The notes beneath the pieces are model-generated. The model was not told the origin of the DNA, made no database searches, and saw nothing but the letters and a program-made list of their open reading frames with translations. Of a stretch of 64,000 bases of DNA, positions 9,201 to 16,767 are shown in pieces. The stretch lies in NCBI GenBank assembly GCA_958295915.1, contig OY282381.1, positions 5,000,532-5,064,531 of the forward strand. The letters run 5' to 3'. Every line of letters starts with the position of its first letter. The stretch's first letter is position 1. The position numbers and the translations under genes were made by a program. The stretch is from an uncultured Caldilineaceae bacterium. GTDB lineage: Bacteria > Chloroflexota > Anaerolineae > Caldilineales > Caldilineaceae.

Positions 9201-9776
9201 ATTGACACGCATAACGGCTACGGGAATGTTCCACCGATCAATGTTGACGACTACAAAGCTGTCAAACGGCGCCTTGATAAGTTCTATCCTCAACTGGAAA
9301 AACGGCAGAACAAAGGCAAGACGCCGTACAATCTCCGCAATTGCGCCTACCACGAAGAATTCGCCAAAGAAAAACTGGTTTGGATGCATATGTCACCAAG
9401 GGGAAGATTCGCTTACTCTAATTCGGAAATCTATTGCAATTCAAAAGCGTTCATTCTGACGGGAACATCCCTGAAGTACCTTTGCACAATTTTGAACAGC
9501 GCTCTTGTCACTTGGCTGATAAAAAATACAGCGGTAACAACAGGAATGGGGCTGACTCAGTGGGACAAATTCGTTGTAGAAATAATCCCCATCCCCAGAA
9601 TCACCGCTGCAGAACAGCGCCCGTTCATCCGTCTGGTGGAGCGCATCCTGTCCGCCAAAGACGCCGACCCGGACGCGGACACCAGCGAGCAAGAAGCGGA
9701 GATAGACCGGCTGGTGTATACTCTCTACGGACTGACGGCGGAGGAAATCGCGGCGGTAGAGGGTCACCGGGCTTGA
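6255..9776 (+). CDS. Eco57I-type N6-adenine DNA methyltransferase with specificity domain (possible type IIG-like)
   Basis: A 1173-aa methylase. The S-adenosylmethionine motif I is ILDPAVGSGAF near residue 522 and the catalytic motif IV is NPPY near 759, both typical of gamma-class N6-adenine methylases. A ~500-residue N-terminal region precedes the catalytic core, as in Eco57I/PglX-like proteins, with PENPDTATERVFRDN near the start. The C-terminal third looks like a TaqI-type target-recognition domain and ends with FIRLVERILSAKDADPDAD, then LVYTLYGLTAEEIA. The N-terminus shows no nuclease motif that I can confirm. Cleavage may be supplied by the upstream PLD-helicase. The start is ATG 6255; a CTG or unseen upstream start is possible because no strong ribosome site is visible. 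Its 3' end is duplicated twice downstream (11379-11656 and 13534-13599). Confidence 0.88.
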   Translation: MPAGDFAAAARRLLAALGYHSERTLELSGDVDDFSAQFPAENPDTATERVFRDNAQSARLLFQLTDSEIEEAAPASLFDAGVFDRGNVRSFLFIAIELRGATYPRGQYAAFTREINKRLGQPAVILFRSAADLLTLAFVHRRKHKRDPARVVLGSVSLIREIDPASPHRAHLDILAELALADRLRWMEGRGARHNFDGLLAAWLDALDTEELNRRFYRDLFAWFTRALSEATFPANEARTLPAEEHVIRLITRLLFVWFIREKGLIAADLFIEAQVEKLLQDYDRATGDSYYRAVLQNLFFATLNTDIERRRFARKMNADHRNFSLYRYREEIADPDALLALFAQTPFINGGLFDCLDSEEAPKQGGYRIDCFSDNANQRRDHSIPNRLFFGPDGLIPLFTRYKFTVEENTPAEQEVALDPELLGKVFENLLAAYNPETRASARKQTGSYYTPRPVVDYMVDEALVAALAEKCPPAAGDVDFWRERLRYLLDYEDAFNDAHELFAESEKESLARAIAELKILDPAVGSGAFPMGALHKLTLALRRLDPDNRRWEQLQKELAAQRATAAFDTQDQRERAAELQEISDTFERYRDSDFGRKLYLIQNSVYGVDIQTIATQIAKLRFFISLAIEQEPDRNAANFGIKPLPNLETRFVAANTLISLKGERMLTSEKAQDLEHKLVKNRERYFHAITRQRKLACRKKDKALREGLAAELQNIGMPADDAQRIARWDPYDQNASADWFDAKYMFGVGDGFDVVIGNPPYVQLRKDGGKLGKLYQDAGYKTFARTGDIYQLFYEKGCQLLTARHGFLSYITSNSWLKAQYGKSTRRYFSERHTPLRLLEMGKDIFENAIVDTNILMAREGKSNEAGKAVDMDRLSDTEFPPSEEIWGALRPQGERPWSALSAIERSIMDKMEAVGTPLKEWDVSYYRGIVTGLNDAFIIDEATRRALLAEDPKSTEILKPVLRGRDVKRYQAQWAGLWLIDTHNGYGNVPPINVDDYKAVKRRLDKFYPQLEKRQNKGKTPYNLRNCAYHEEFAKEKLVWMHMSPRGRFAYSNSEIYCNSKAFILTGTSLKYLCTILNSALVTWLIKNTAVTTGMGLTQWDKFVVEIIPIPRITAAEQRPFIRLVERILSAKDADPDADTSEQEAEIDRLVYTLYGLTAEEIAAVEGHRA

Positions 9777-9854
9777 CGGTAGGAGAGCGGGAGACGGTGT
9801 ACGCGGGCGCGTGGACGCTGGTGGCGAACTGCACGCGGCGGGCGCGGAGTGAAT

Positions 9855-9921
9855 TTGACACCCTACTGATTTTATGGTTCAATTATTAGGCATATAATTT
9901 AATGAATGAAAGGAGAGCTCC
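9855..9921 (+). promoter_or_regulatory. Promoter and ribosome site for the DUF2188-TIR pair
   Basis: A perfect TATAAT lies at 9893-9898, 24 bases before the ATG at 9922. The local sequence turns AT-rich relative to its surroundings. A TTGACA at 9855-9860 is too far upstream (32 bases) to be its -35; no good -35 is visible at 16-18 spacing. A strong Shine-Dalgarno AAAGGAG precedes the ATG. Confidence 0.45.
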
Positions 9922-10164
9922 ATGCCTAAAAACGAACGATATGTAACAAAACATCCTAGAGGATGGGCGGTGCAAGCGCCCGGAGGAAAACGCGCCAGCA
10001 GTGTCCATAAAACCCAGAAGGAAGCCGAAAAGGTAGCGAAGCAAACCGTCAGCAATCTCGGCGGGGGCGAAGTACGAATACAAGGGCGTGACGGGAAATG
10101 GCGCGACTCCGACACGGTAGCGCCGGGAAAAGATCCCAACCCACCGCACGACAAGAGACACTAA
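9922..10164 (+). CDS. DUF2188 family small protein
   Basis: An 80-aa protein resembling DUF2188: N-terminal GWAVQAPGGKRASSVHKTQ (a short beta-hairpin domain), an A-K-rich helix, then GGGEVRIQGRDGKWRDSDT. Function is unknown in the family. It has a good ribosome site (AAAGGAG). It lies 33 bases upstream of a TIR protein on the same strand and probably shares its promoter. DUF2188 genes are often small partners near phage or stress genes; a regulatory or antitoxin-like role here is only inference. Confidence 0.7.
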   Translation: MPKNERYVTKHPRGWAVQAPGGKRASSVHKTQKEAEKVAKQTVSNLGGGEVRIQGRDGKWRDSDTVAPGKDPNPPHDKRH

Positions 10165-10197
10165 TGCACACTGCTGATCAGGTAATTGGGAGGACAT

Positions 10198-11208
10198 ATG
10201 AAAGCGTTCATTTCATACTCGCATAAAGATGCATGGGCTTTAGATCGCCTTCATACTCACTTGGCGATGCTCCGGCATGAGGGCAAAATTAAGACATGGT
10301 ATGATCGGAAAATCTTAGCCGGTGGAGATATCGACCAGGAGATTTCTAAGCAGCTTGAGACTTGTGATCTGTTCCTGCCTTTGATCAGTCAGTATTTCCT
10401 TGATTCGGACTATTGCTACGATCAGGAAATGACGCAGGCACTTAAGCGCCTCGATGCAGGAGAAGTTCACGTCATCCCTATCATCATCGAGCCCTGCGAC
10501 TGGAAAAACTCACCGCTGAATCGACTGAAGGCTCTTCCACGTGACGGCAAGCCTGTAACGGAATGGACAAACCAAAACGCAGCATTCACGGACATCGTTG
10601 CTGAACTGCGGCGCATCCTCACAGAAGGGGATACCAAGGGTGACACCGCAGTTGTAACTCCTAGCACTGGTCAGCTCCTCCGCCAGGTTGACAAGCTGAA
10701 AATAGGTAGTGATGACACCGCAGTTGTAACTCCTAGCACTGGTCAGACCCGTGAAGGACGCAAGTACCGTATCAAACGTTCTTTCAATCAGATTGAACGA
10801 AGCGATTTCCGCGAACAAGCGTTTGAAACGATCCGTACGTATTTTGAGGCCGCTATTGATGAAATCGACAGCATCAAAGGCGTCCAGGGACGGTTTCGTG
10901 CTATTAGCAGCCAGAGCTTTAGCTGTACCGTCATCAATCAGAACATAGACCGGGGCACGGCTCACATTACCGTGCATGCAGGGAACGACTTGGTGAACAT
11001 TGGAAGCATCTACTACTCGTTTTCTGAGAATGCCCCCAGCAATACTGCGAACGGATGGTTCCGCATTGAATCGGATGAGTATGATCTCTTTCTGCAAAAC
11101 GCCATGGACATGCCTGGGTCGCGAAACGACGCAAGGCTTTCGGCGCAAGAGGCAGCTGAGCTCCTATGGACGCAGTTTATTGAACAGGCCGGAATGTCGC
11201 TTGACTGA
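10198..11208 (+). CDS. TIR domain protein with unknown C-terminal domain
   Basis: Start is ATG 10198 with GGGAGG at 10188-10193. Residues 1-150 form a TIR domain: KAFISYSHKD (beta-A), YDRKILAGGDIDQEI (BB-loop region), FLPLISQYFLDSDYC followed by QEM, which holds the expected catalytic Glu of NAD-cleaving TIRs. A linker contains two copies of DTAVVTPSTGQ encoded by a nearly identical 33-36 bp DNA repeat (10640-10675 and 10713-10746). The C-terminal ~150 residues (RKYRIKRSFNQIERSDF, then ITVHAGNDLVNIGSIYYSF) form an unrecognised alpha/beta domain that may be the sensor. Bacterial TIR proteins of this plan usually deplete NAD+ or make a cyclic ADP-ribose signal on infection. The DUF2188 gene upstream and methylase remnants on either side mark it as a defence cassette. 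Confidence 0.8.
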   Translation: MKAFISYSHKDAWALDRLHTHLAMLRHEGKIKTWYDRKILAGGDIDQEISKQLETCDLFLPLISQYFLDSDYCYDQEMTQALKRLDAGEVHVIPIIIEPCDWKNSPLNRLKALPRDGKPVTEWTNQNAAFTDIVAELRRILTEGDTKGDTAVVTPSTGQLLRQVDKLKIGSDDTAVVTPSTGQTREGRKYRIKRSFNQIERSDFREQAFETIRTYFEAAIDEIDSIKGVQGRFRAISSQSFSCTVINQNIDRGTAHITVHAGNDLVNIGSIYYSFSENAPSNTANGWFRIESDEYDLFLQNAMDMPGSRNDARLSAQEAAELLWTQFIEQAGMSLD

Positions 11209-11214
11209 ACTGGA

Positions 11215-11656
11215 TGTGTCGGGACCAGGGATGCTGATTACTACCTCCGTAACCATCTGAAACAGGTGGAGGCGATAATCAACAAGCGACGATATCAGGA
11301 GTACTCCCGGCTTAAGGTGGTGTCACGCCAACATTACTCCGGTCACATTATTGGACAGCTAGGTGGTTTGACTACAAATTGTTGCTGGCAATTCTCAACT
11401 CTGAACTCATCAACTGGTACTTTCTCAATTTTTTGAGCGAAAGTTTGCACTTTCCCCCCAACAGCGCCAAAGAACTGCCCATCCCCAAAATCACCGCTAC
11501 AAAGCAATGCCCCTTCATCCGCTTGGTGGAGCGCATCCTGTCCGCCAAAGACGCCGACCCGGACGCGGACACCAGCGAGCAAGAAGCGGAGATAACCGGC
11601 TGGTGTATAATCTCTACGGACTGACGGCGGAGGAAATCGCGGCGGTAGAAGGATAG
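11215..11656 (+). pseudogene. Remnant of methylase 3' end (copy 2)
   Basis: From 11465 to 11655 the sequence is nearly identical to the last ~190 bases of the methylase gene at 9590-9768 (IPKITATKQCPFIRLVERILSAKD and so on). One base is missing in the GAAGCGGAGATA(G)ACCGG segment, which shifts the frame. The preceding part 11379-11465 encodes LLAILNSELINWYFLNF, typical of an Eco57I-type recognition domain but different from the intact gene. An even earlier out-of-frame stretch (11220-11365; HLKQVEAIINKRRYQEYSR) also looks formerly coding. It is a 5'-truncated, frameshifted relic of another allele or copy of the methylase. Confidence 0.8.
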
Positions 11657-11680
11657 AAGAACTATTTTGGAGGAAAAGGC

Positions 11681-13495
11681 ATGAGCGGGCAAAACCAACC
11701 CGATACCCCAAATGGCCAGCAAAACGAAGTCTGGAAAATAATGCGCGAGATAGCGGAAAAATCGGCCGAAGGTGACTACATCTACCGCGGCGAACCTAAA
11801 AAACACAAGAAAGTGTCCTCAAGCCTCTATCGCCAATACAAGAAGGATATTGAGGCAGGGCATTTTAATGTGAAAGTTGTACAAGACGAAATTCTGAATG
11901 AGGCTAAACAGTATACGCACGAAACCGACGAATCTGAAATCCTGGCGGAACTCCAACATTACGGCGGCAAAACCAACCTTATAGACTTTACGACCGACTA
12001 CCTTATCGCGATCTTCTTCGCTTGCGATGGACTCCCTAAGAAATGCGGCAGGCTTATCTTGTGCAAAGAAGAAGAAAACCAAGTCTATCGGCCTCGGAAG
12101 CCGAGAAATCGCGTCATAGCCCAAAAAAGTATATTCGTTCAACCGCCCGCGGGCTTTATTGAACCTGAAAATATGATCACTATCCCAGCAAAACTTAAAC
12201 AGCCCTTGTTAGACCACCTACGCAAATACCATGGCATATCCAGCGAAACCATCTACAACGATCTCCATGGATTTATCAAAAATCGTAATATCCATGAGAG
12301 TGCCTACACAAAGTTTTATAGAGGTTTTACCGTTCAGAATGCGGGCAAGGATGACCAAGCCATCAAATACTACGACAAGGCCATCCAACTGAAGCCGGAT
12401 TTTGTCGAAGCCTACAACAATCGAGGCAATGCCAAGGTTAGACTTGACGGGCACGAGGACGCGATAGAGGACTATGACAAGGCGATAGGCATCAATCCAG
12501 AATTTGCCGAAGTCTATACCAATCGAGGCAATGCCAAGGCTGAACTTGGCCGATACAAGGAAGCGATAGAGGACTATGCCAAGGCGATAGGCGTCAATCC
12601 AGAATATGCCGAAGCCTACTACAATCGCGGCAATGCCAAGGCTGAACTTTGCCGGCGCGAGGAAGCGATTGCGGACTATGACAAGGCGATAGGCATCAAT
12701 CCAGAATATGCCGAAGCCTATACCAATCGCGGCGTTGCCAAGGCTGAACTTTGCCGGCGCGAGGAAGCGATTGCGGACTATGATGCGGCAATACGCCTCA
12801 ATCCGGAAGATGACAAAGCCTACCTCAATCGAGGCAATGCCAAGGATAGACTTTGCCGGCGCGAGGAAGCGATTGCGGACTATGACAAGGCGATAGGCAT
12901 CAATCCAGAATATGCCGATGCCTACTACAATCGCGGCTTGTCCAAGGCTAAACTTTGTCTATATGAGGAAGCGATTGCGGACTATGATGCGGCGATAGGC
13001 ATTAATCCGGAAGATGCCGATGCCTACCTCAATCGAGGCAATGCCAAGGCTGAATTTGGCCTGCACGAGGACGCGATTGCGGACTATGACAAGGCGATAG
13101 ACATCAATCCAAAATATGCCGAAGCCTATAACAATCGAGGCGCTGCCAAGGCTAAACTTGGCCGGCGCAAGGAAGCGATTGCGGACTGGGATGAGGCGAT
13201 AGACATCAAGCCAGAATATGCCGAAGCCTATAATAATCGCGGCTTGTCCAAGGCTGAACTTGGTCTATATGAAGAAGCGATTGCGGACTATGATGCGGCG
13301 ATAGGCATCAATCCACAATTTGCTTTAGCCTACTACAAGCGAGGATTAGCCAAAAACTTTCTGTGGCAACACCCAGCGGGCATTGAAGATCTCAACCGAG
13401 CGCTAACTCTGGCGCAAGAGCAGGAGATCAGAGAACTCTTGCCGTTGATAGAACAAGCGCTGGATGATCTGAATCAGGATGACACCAACCCATAA
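11681..13495 (+). CDS. FRG domain protein with C-terminal TPR array
   Basis: A 604-aa protein. The N-terminal part holds an FRG domain: YIYRGEPKKHKKVSSSLYRQY, then LAELQHYGGKTNLIDFTTDYLIAIFFAC, the YRG..., HYG..T.LIDFT and IAIFFA signature. The remainder is about ten 34-residue tetratricopeptide units (AIADYDKAIGINPEYAEAY pattern) from roughly residue 220 to 570. The units are almost identical at DNA level (102-bp period, 12340-13350), so copy number may vary. FRG domains occur in bacterial and phage proteins of unsettled function and are recurrent in defence islands. TPR arrays usually bind protein partners. The ATG at 11681 has a strong GGAGG at 11669-11673. It sits between methylase remnants 2 and 3. 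Confidence 0.82.
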   Translation: MSGQNQPDTPNGQQNEVWKIMREIAEKSAEGDYIYRGEPKKHKKVSSSLYRQYKKDIEAGHFNVKVVQDEILNEAKQYTHETDESEILAELQHYGGKTNLIDFTTDYLIAIFFACDGLPKKCGRLILCKEEENQVYRPRKPRNRVIAQKSIFVQPPAGFIEPENMITIPAKLKQPLLDHLRKYHGISSETIYNDLHGFIKNRNIHESAYTKFYRGFTVQNAGKDDQAIKYYDKAIQLKPDFVEAYNNRGNAKVRLDGHEDAIEDYDKAIGINPEFAEVYTNRGNAKAELGRYKEAIEDYAKAIGVNPEYAEAYYNRGNAKAELCRREEAIADYDKAIGINPEYAEAYTNRGVAKAELCRREEAIADYDAAIRLNPEDDKAYLNRGNAKDRLCRREEAIADYDKAIGINPEYADAYYNRGLSKAKLCLYEEAIADYDAAIGINPEDADAYLNRGNAKAEFGLHEDAIADYDKAIDINPKYAEAYNNRGAAKAKLGRRKEAIADWDEAIDIKPEYAEAYNNRGLSKAELGLYEEAIADYDAAIGINPQFALAYYKRGLAKNFLWQHPAGIEDLNRALTLAQEQEIRELLPLIEQALDDLNQDDTNP

Positions 13496-13533
13496 CAGAT
13501 AGCGTTCGCCCTGATGATTATTCAAATACCCTA

Positions 13534-13599
13534 AGCGGAGACAGACCGGCTGGTGTATGCGCCCTACGGGCTGACGGCGGATGAGATCGCGGCGGTGAG
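13534..13599 (+). pseudogene. Remnant of methylase 3' end (copy 3)
   Basis: About 65 bases matching the final codons of the methylase gene: GCGGAGACAGACCGGCTGG, then the segment for the YGLTADEIAAV tail. Divergence is higher than in copy 2. It is the third occurrence of this tail, after 9695-9768 and 11582-11656, always on the plus strand and always just before the next accessory gene. Confidence 0.75.
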
Positions 13600-13631
13600 A
13601 CTGTCTGAAACAGGATTATCCGGATGAAAGG

Positions 13632-15149
13632 ATGGGCAGGATGATGAGCCAGCAGGGTTCGCTTTTTAGCGATAGCGAACTTTCGCCGCGATCGACCGCT
13701 GACTTGCGTCGTCTGAACCCATGGTGGGAGGGCGATCCCATGCCTCCGCAACCGAGCACGCGCCGCCACCTGGTGGAGCAGATACGCCGGCGTCTGGACG
13801 CAGAGATCACCCCGATCGTCGCCGTGCGCGGCCCTCGCCAGGTGGGAAAGACGACCGCGCAATTCCAGATCATTGCCGATTTGCTGGCAGAAGGCGTGCC
13901 TTCCACAAGCATCCTCCGGGTCCAGTTCGATGAACTGGACTCGCTGAAGAAGATAAAAGAGCCGATTCTTGCCATTTCCGACTGGTTTGAACGGAAGATA
14001 ACAAAGGACCGTTTCAACGCGCTGGCGCGAGACGGCCAGAAGGCCTATCTCTTTTTTGATGAGGTGCAGAATCTTGACGGCTGGGACGCGCAGCTCAAGT
14101 CTCTTGTGGACAACGCCTCGGTCAAGGTTGTGGTCACGGGAAGTTCAGCGCTGCGGATCGAAATGGGCCGCGACAGCCTGGCCGGACGCATCAACACGGT
14201 CGAGGCGGGCGTGCTTTCGCTGACCGAAATCGGAGCGTTCCGCGAGCTGGAGACACTGCAACCATTCCTGCGGGACAACGGCCTGCGCTGCCTGATCGAC
14301 AAGAATTTCTGGCGGGAACTGCGCGCATACGGGCAAGAGAACACAGAGTTTCGGAAAGAAGCCTTCCGACATTTCTCAGAGCGGGGAGGGTATCCGATCG
14401 TCCATAAGCAAAGAGATGTCGAATGGGCTGTGCTTGCGGACCATCTGAATGAAACCGTGATCAAGCGCGTTATCCAACACGACCTCCGGGGCGGCGGCCG
14501 CGGGCGCAAGCGCGATGCCCAGCTACTTGAAGAGCTTTTCCGCCTGGCCTGCCGCTATGCCGGACAGACGCCCACGGTTTCGACACTTGCGGATGAGGCC
14601 CGCCAATCTCTCGGCGCAAATATCAGCAGCCAGCGAGTGACTCAGTACCTGAAACTTCTTGGCGAGACGCTTCTGCTTCGCTTGATCCCTCCGCTTGAGA
14701 TACGGCTTAAAAGAAGGCGAGGGAGCGACAAACTTTGTCTGGTCGATCACGGCTTGCGCGCCGGCTGGCTTCAGGAGCGGATTCCATTAACGCCTGAAGC
14801 CCTGGCGGAGCGACCCGAGCTCACCACGCTGGCCGGCCATCTCGCCGAAAGTATTTTCGGCTCGGTCGCCTCGACAATGCACGCTTTGGACATCGCCCAC
14901 TTTCCTGAACGCGGAACGGATCGTGAAGTGGATTTCGTCTTGACTGTCGGCGCTCAGCGCGTGCCAGTAGAAATCAAATATCAACGCAGGATAGATCCCT
15001 TGCGCGATACGCTGGGCATTCGGTCATTCGTCGAGAAATCGGTCAACAACGCCTCGTTTGGCTTGCTGATCACGCAGGACAATTCCGCGACAGTCGATGA
15101 CCCCCGAATCGTGAGCCTGCCTCTTTCAACCTTTATGCTTCTCAGATGA
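13632..15149 (+). CDS. AAA-family ATPase with DUF4143 C-terminal domain
   Basis: About 505 aa. Walker A is GPRQVGKTTAQ near residue 66 and Walker B is YLFFDEVQNLDGW near 140. A sensor-like VVTGSSALRI follows. This is the AAA_14/DUF4143 arrangement of 'ATP-binding protein' families. The C-terminal DUF4143 half ends in REVDFVLTVG followed by PVEIKYQRR, which has the D..ExK spacing of a PD-(D/E)xK fold. Proteins of this class are common and abundant in accessory regions; their function is not established. The first ATG (13632) lies in a dispersed repeat-like sequence (GGATGAAAGGATGGGCAGGATGA), so ATG 13641 or 13644 may be the true start. It is the last gene of the island on this strand. Confidence 0.8.
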   Translation: MGRMMSQQGSLFSDSELSPRSTADLRRLNPWWEGDPMPPQPSTRRHLVEQIRRRLDAEITPIVAVRGPRQVGKTTAQFQIIADLLAEGVPSTSILRVQFDELDSLKKIKEPILAISDWFERKITKDRFNALARDGQKAYLFFDEVQNLDGWDAQLKSLVDNASVKVVVTGSSALRIEMGRDSLAGRINTVEAGVLSLTEIGAFRELETLQPFLRDNGLRCLIDKNFWRELRAYGQENTEFRKEAFRHFSERGGYPIVHKQRDVEWAVLADHLNETVIKRVIQHDLRGGGRGRKRDAQLLEELFRLACRYAGQTPTVSTLADEARQSLGANISSQRVTQYLKLLGETLLLRLIPPLEIRLKRRRGSDKLCLVDHGLRAGWLQERIPLTPEALAERPELTTLAGHLAESIFGSVASTMHALDIAHFPERGTDREVDFVLTVGAQRVPVEIKYQRRIDPLRDTLGIRSFVEKSVNNASFGLLITQDNSATVDDPRIVSLPLSTFMLLR

Positions 15150-15216
15150 TGAAGGAGTCGATCGGGGATCCCTGCCGCGCGCGCTAGCGAAAGGGCTGCC
15201 TGGGAAAAGATCGAGT

Positions 15217-16518
15217 CTACCCTGGGCGCGCTTCAGACTTGCCAGCGCATCCTTGCCTCGCCTCGCTCAAGTCAGGCATGGCCGCTGGAGCGTGAAGTCG
15301 CCGGGTCTGCGCGCGGAATTCCATTCCCTTCTCAGCCAGCGCGGCCAATTCGTCGTTGTCGCCCTGAAACCACTCCTTTAGTTGGCGGCGCGCAATATTG
15401 ACGTGTTCAACTTCATCAGCCCAATCAAAATCCTGCAATGTGCTCATGAGCGGGTGACGCGCCACATCACGACAGAATTCATATTCAGCGCGCTTGCCAG
15501 GCGGATACTTCATTAAGGCAGCCTCAACTCCAATCCCTAACATGGCATAGAGTTCCAGCGGCGTCATTTTGAAAAGATATTCGATTTCGAAGTCTCGCAG
15601 GGGCATCACCGCGCGATCCCCATAGATATATTCAGCAGCGGCTTCACCGAACAAGGAATGGCGCATCTCATCCCACATATGGCGCGAAATAGCCACATAG
15701 AAGCTCCAGGGTTGCCGCTTGACCTCCCATAATACAATGGCTAACGCCTCCGCGATCGTAATCTCACCCAGACGCGTGGCGATCATCTGAACGAGCCGCT
15801 CTTGAACGCGTTGATTATCAACGTGTTCAATATCCCAGACGCGTGGGAAGGCGCTATCACGCTCAGGTTTTCTGGCAACCCGAAAAGGCTCATGGCTGCG
15901 TCTAGGTTGAAGGGTCCTGACCTTCGTTTCAACTTCGCCCACGATCCCCCCGGCAGCTTGCAGCATCTCCTGGAGCGTGTCGGCCCAACTTTGTGCCTGC
16001 GCAACTTTTTCAGGCGTGTTCACCACATCCTGATAGGCCGCTTCCAGCAGACGCAATCCTTCTTCCTCCTCAGCGATGATATGTCGTATCAGCCGCACTG
16101 ATTCATAGTCCGCCAAGCCATTGGTCTGACTTTCATAGTTGTGGTAGGCGTTCAGCAGAGCCGGTTTGAACACGGTGCGGAGCGCGGCCACAATCTCGAC
16201 GCTACCGTCCGAATACATAGCCTCGTCCAAGACAACCTTGAGCCGCTCGTCCGGCGCTTTATGGCTCCTGTCTTTGGAAACGCGTAGTTCGATGAGCCGA
16301 GTCTTGAGCTTGTCCGAGTGTAGTCCATCCTCGTATTGCAGCCGCGACAATAGCGTTTTCAGATCGCGTTGTGGCGTTGTGACGATATGCGTAGCCTGCA
16401 GAAACATGAGCCTTTCTTCGACATAGGCCAGCCGCTGGATCTGATGAGCGCATGTTTCCACACTGAGGCCAGGTTCTTTGGCCCGAGAGAGTCCTGCATA
16501 CTGATAGATAGGGTTCAT
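15217..16518 (-). CDS. Ferritin-like (diiron) domain protein
   Basis: A 433-aa protein starting at ATG 16518. It is largely helical. An EEEEGLRLLEAAYQ helix is followed by two motifs with Glu-x-x-His spacing: HMWDEMRH (with SLFGEAAAEYI) and WADEVEHVNIARRQLKEWF. These suggest a four-helix ferritin-like bundle with a possible dinuclear metal site, similar in outline to DUF455 and related ferritin-like families. The reading frame stays open far upstream (to 17625), but that part is antisense to the ribokinase gene and is not used. Function (oxygenase or metal storage) is not predictable from sequence. It is divergent from the ribokinase operon. Confidence 0.65.
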   Translation of the reverse strand: MNPIYQYAGLSRAKEPGLSVETCAHQIQRLAYVEERLMFLQATHIVTTPQRDLKTLLSRLQYEDGLHSDKLKTRLIELRVSKDRSHKAPDERLKVVLDEAMYSDGSVEIVAALRTVFKPALLNAYHNYESQTNGLADYESVRLIRHIIAEEEEGLRLLEAAYQDVVNTPEKVAQAQSWADTLQEMLQAAGGIVGEVETKVRTLQPRRSHEPFRVARKPERDSAFPRVWDIEHVDNQRVQERLVQMIATRLGEITIAEALAIVLWEVKRQPWSFYVAISRHMWDEMRHSLFGEAAAEYIYGDRAVMPLRDFEIEYLFKMTPLELYAMLGIGVEAALMKYPPGKRAEYEFCRDVARHPLMSTLQDFDWADEVEHVNIARRQLKEWFQGDNDELAALAEKGMEFRAQTRRLHAPAAMPDLSEARQGCAGKSEARPG

Positions 16519-16767
16519 CTGTTTGCCTCTGGTTGTAGAGAAAGACAGGTTGCTGAGAAGTGAGGCGGCAGTGATGTAATTCAGTATACGAGATCCCCAA
16601 AGAATCTTCAAGAATAGCCGGTTTAACGGGGTGTAACGGGCGCTGTTGACAGTATTTCGATAAGATGATACCCTTTGAAAGTCCCTGATCGACAGAAAAA
16701 CTCGCGGGAACTGGGTAACTCTGACCTTCACTTGGTTTCGTCTGACGACCGCTGAAATAGATAGCCT
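16519..16767. promoter_or_regulatory. Divergent intergenic region with candidate promoter
   Basis: Shared upstream region of the minus-strand ferritin-like gene and the plus-strand ribokinase. A TTGACA at 16646-16651 is followed at ~17 bases by a weak -10-like ATACCC/GATACC, so it is a possible plus-strand promoter. No operator palindrome was noticed. Confidence 0.3.

Noticed and set aside
2036..9776. Complete DISARM locus
   Set aside because: No drmA, drmB or drmC genes are seen, and the PLD module is fused to the helicase.
9855..9860. TTGACA at 9855 as partner of TATAAT at 9893
   Set aside because: The spacing is 32 bases, far longer than 16-18.
10186..10197. Upstream TTG as start of the TIR gene
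   Set aside because: It overlaps the ribosome site GGGAGG that serves ATG 10198.
12340..13350. CRISPR-like or tandem DNA repeats
   Set aside because: The 102-bp period is in frame and encodes TPR units.
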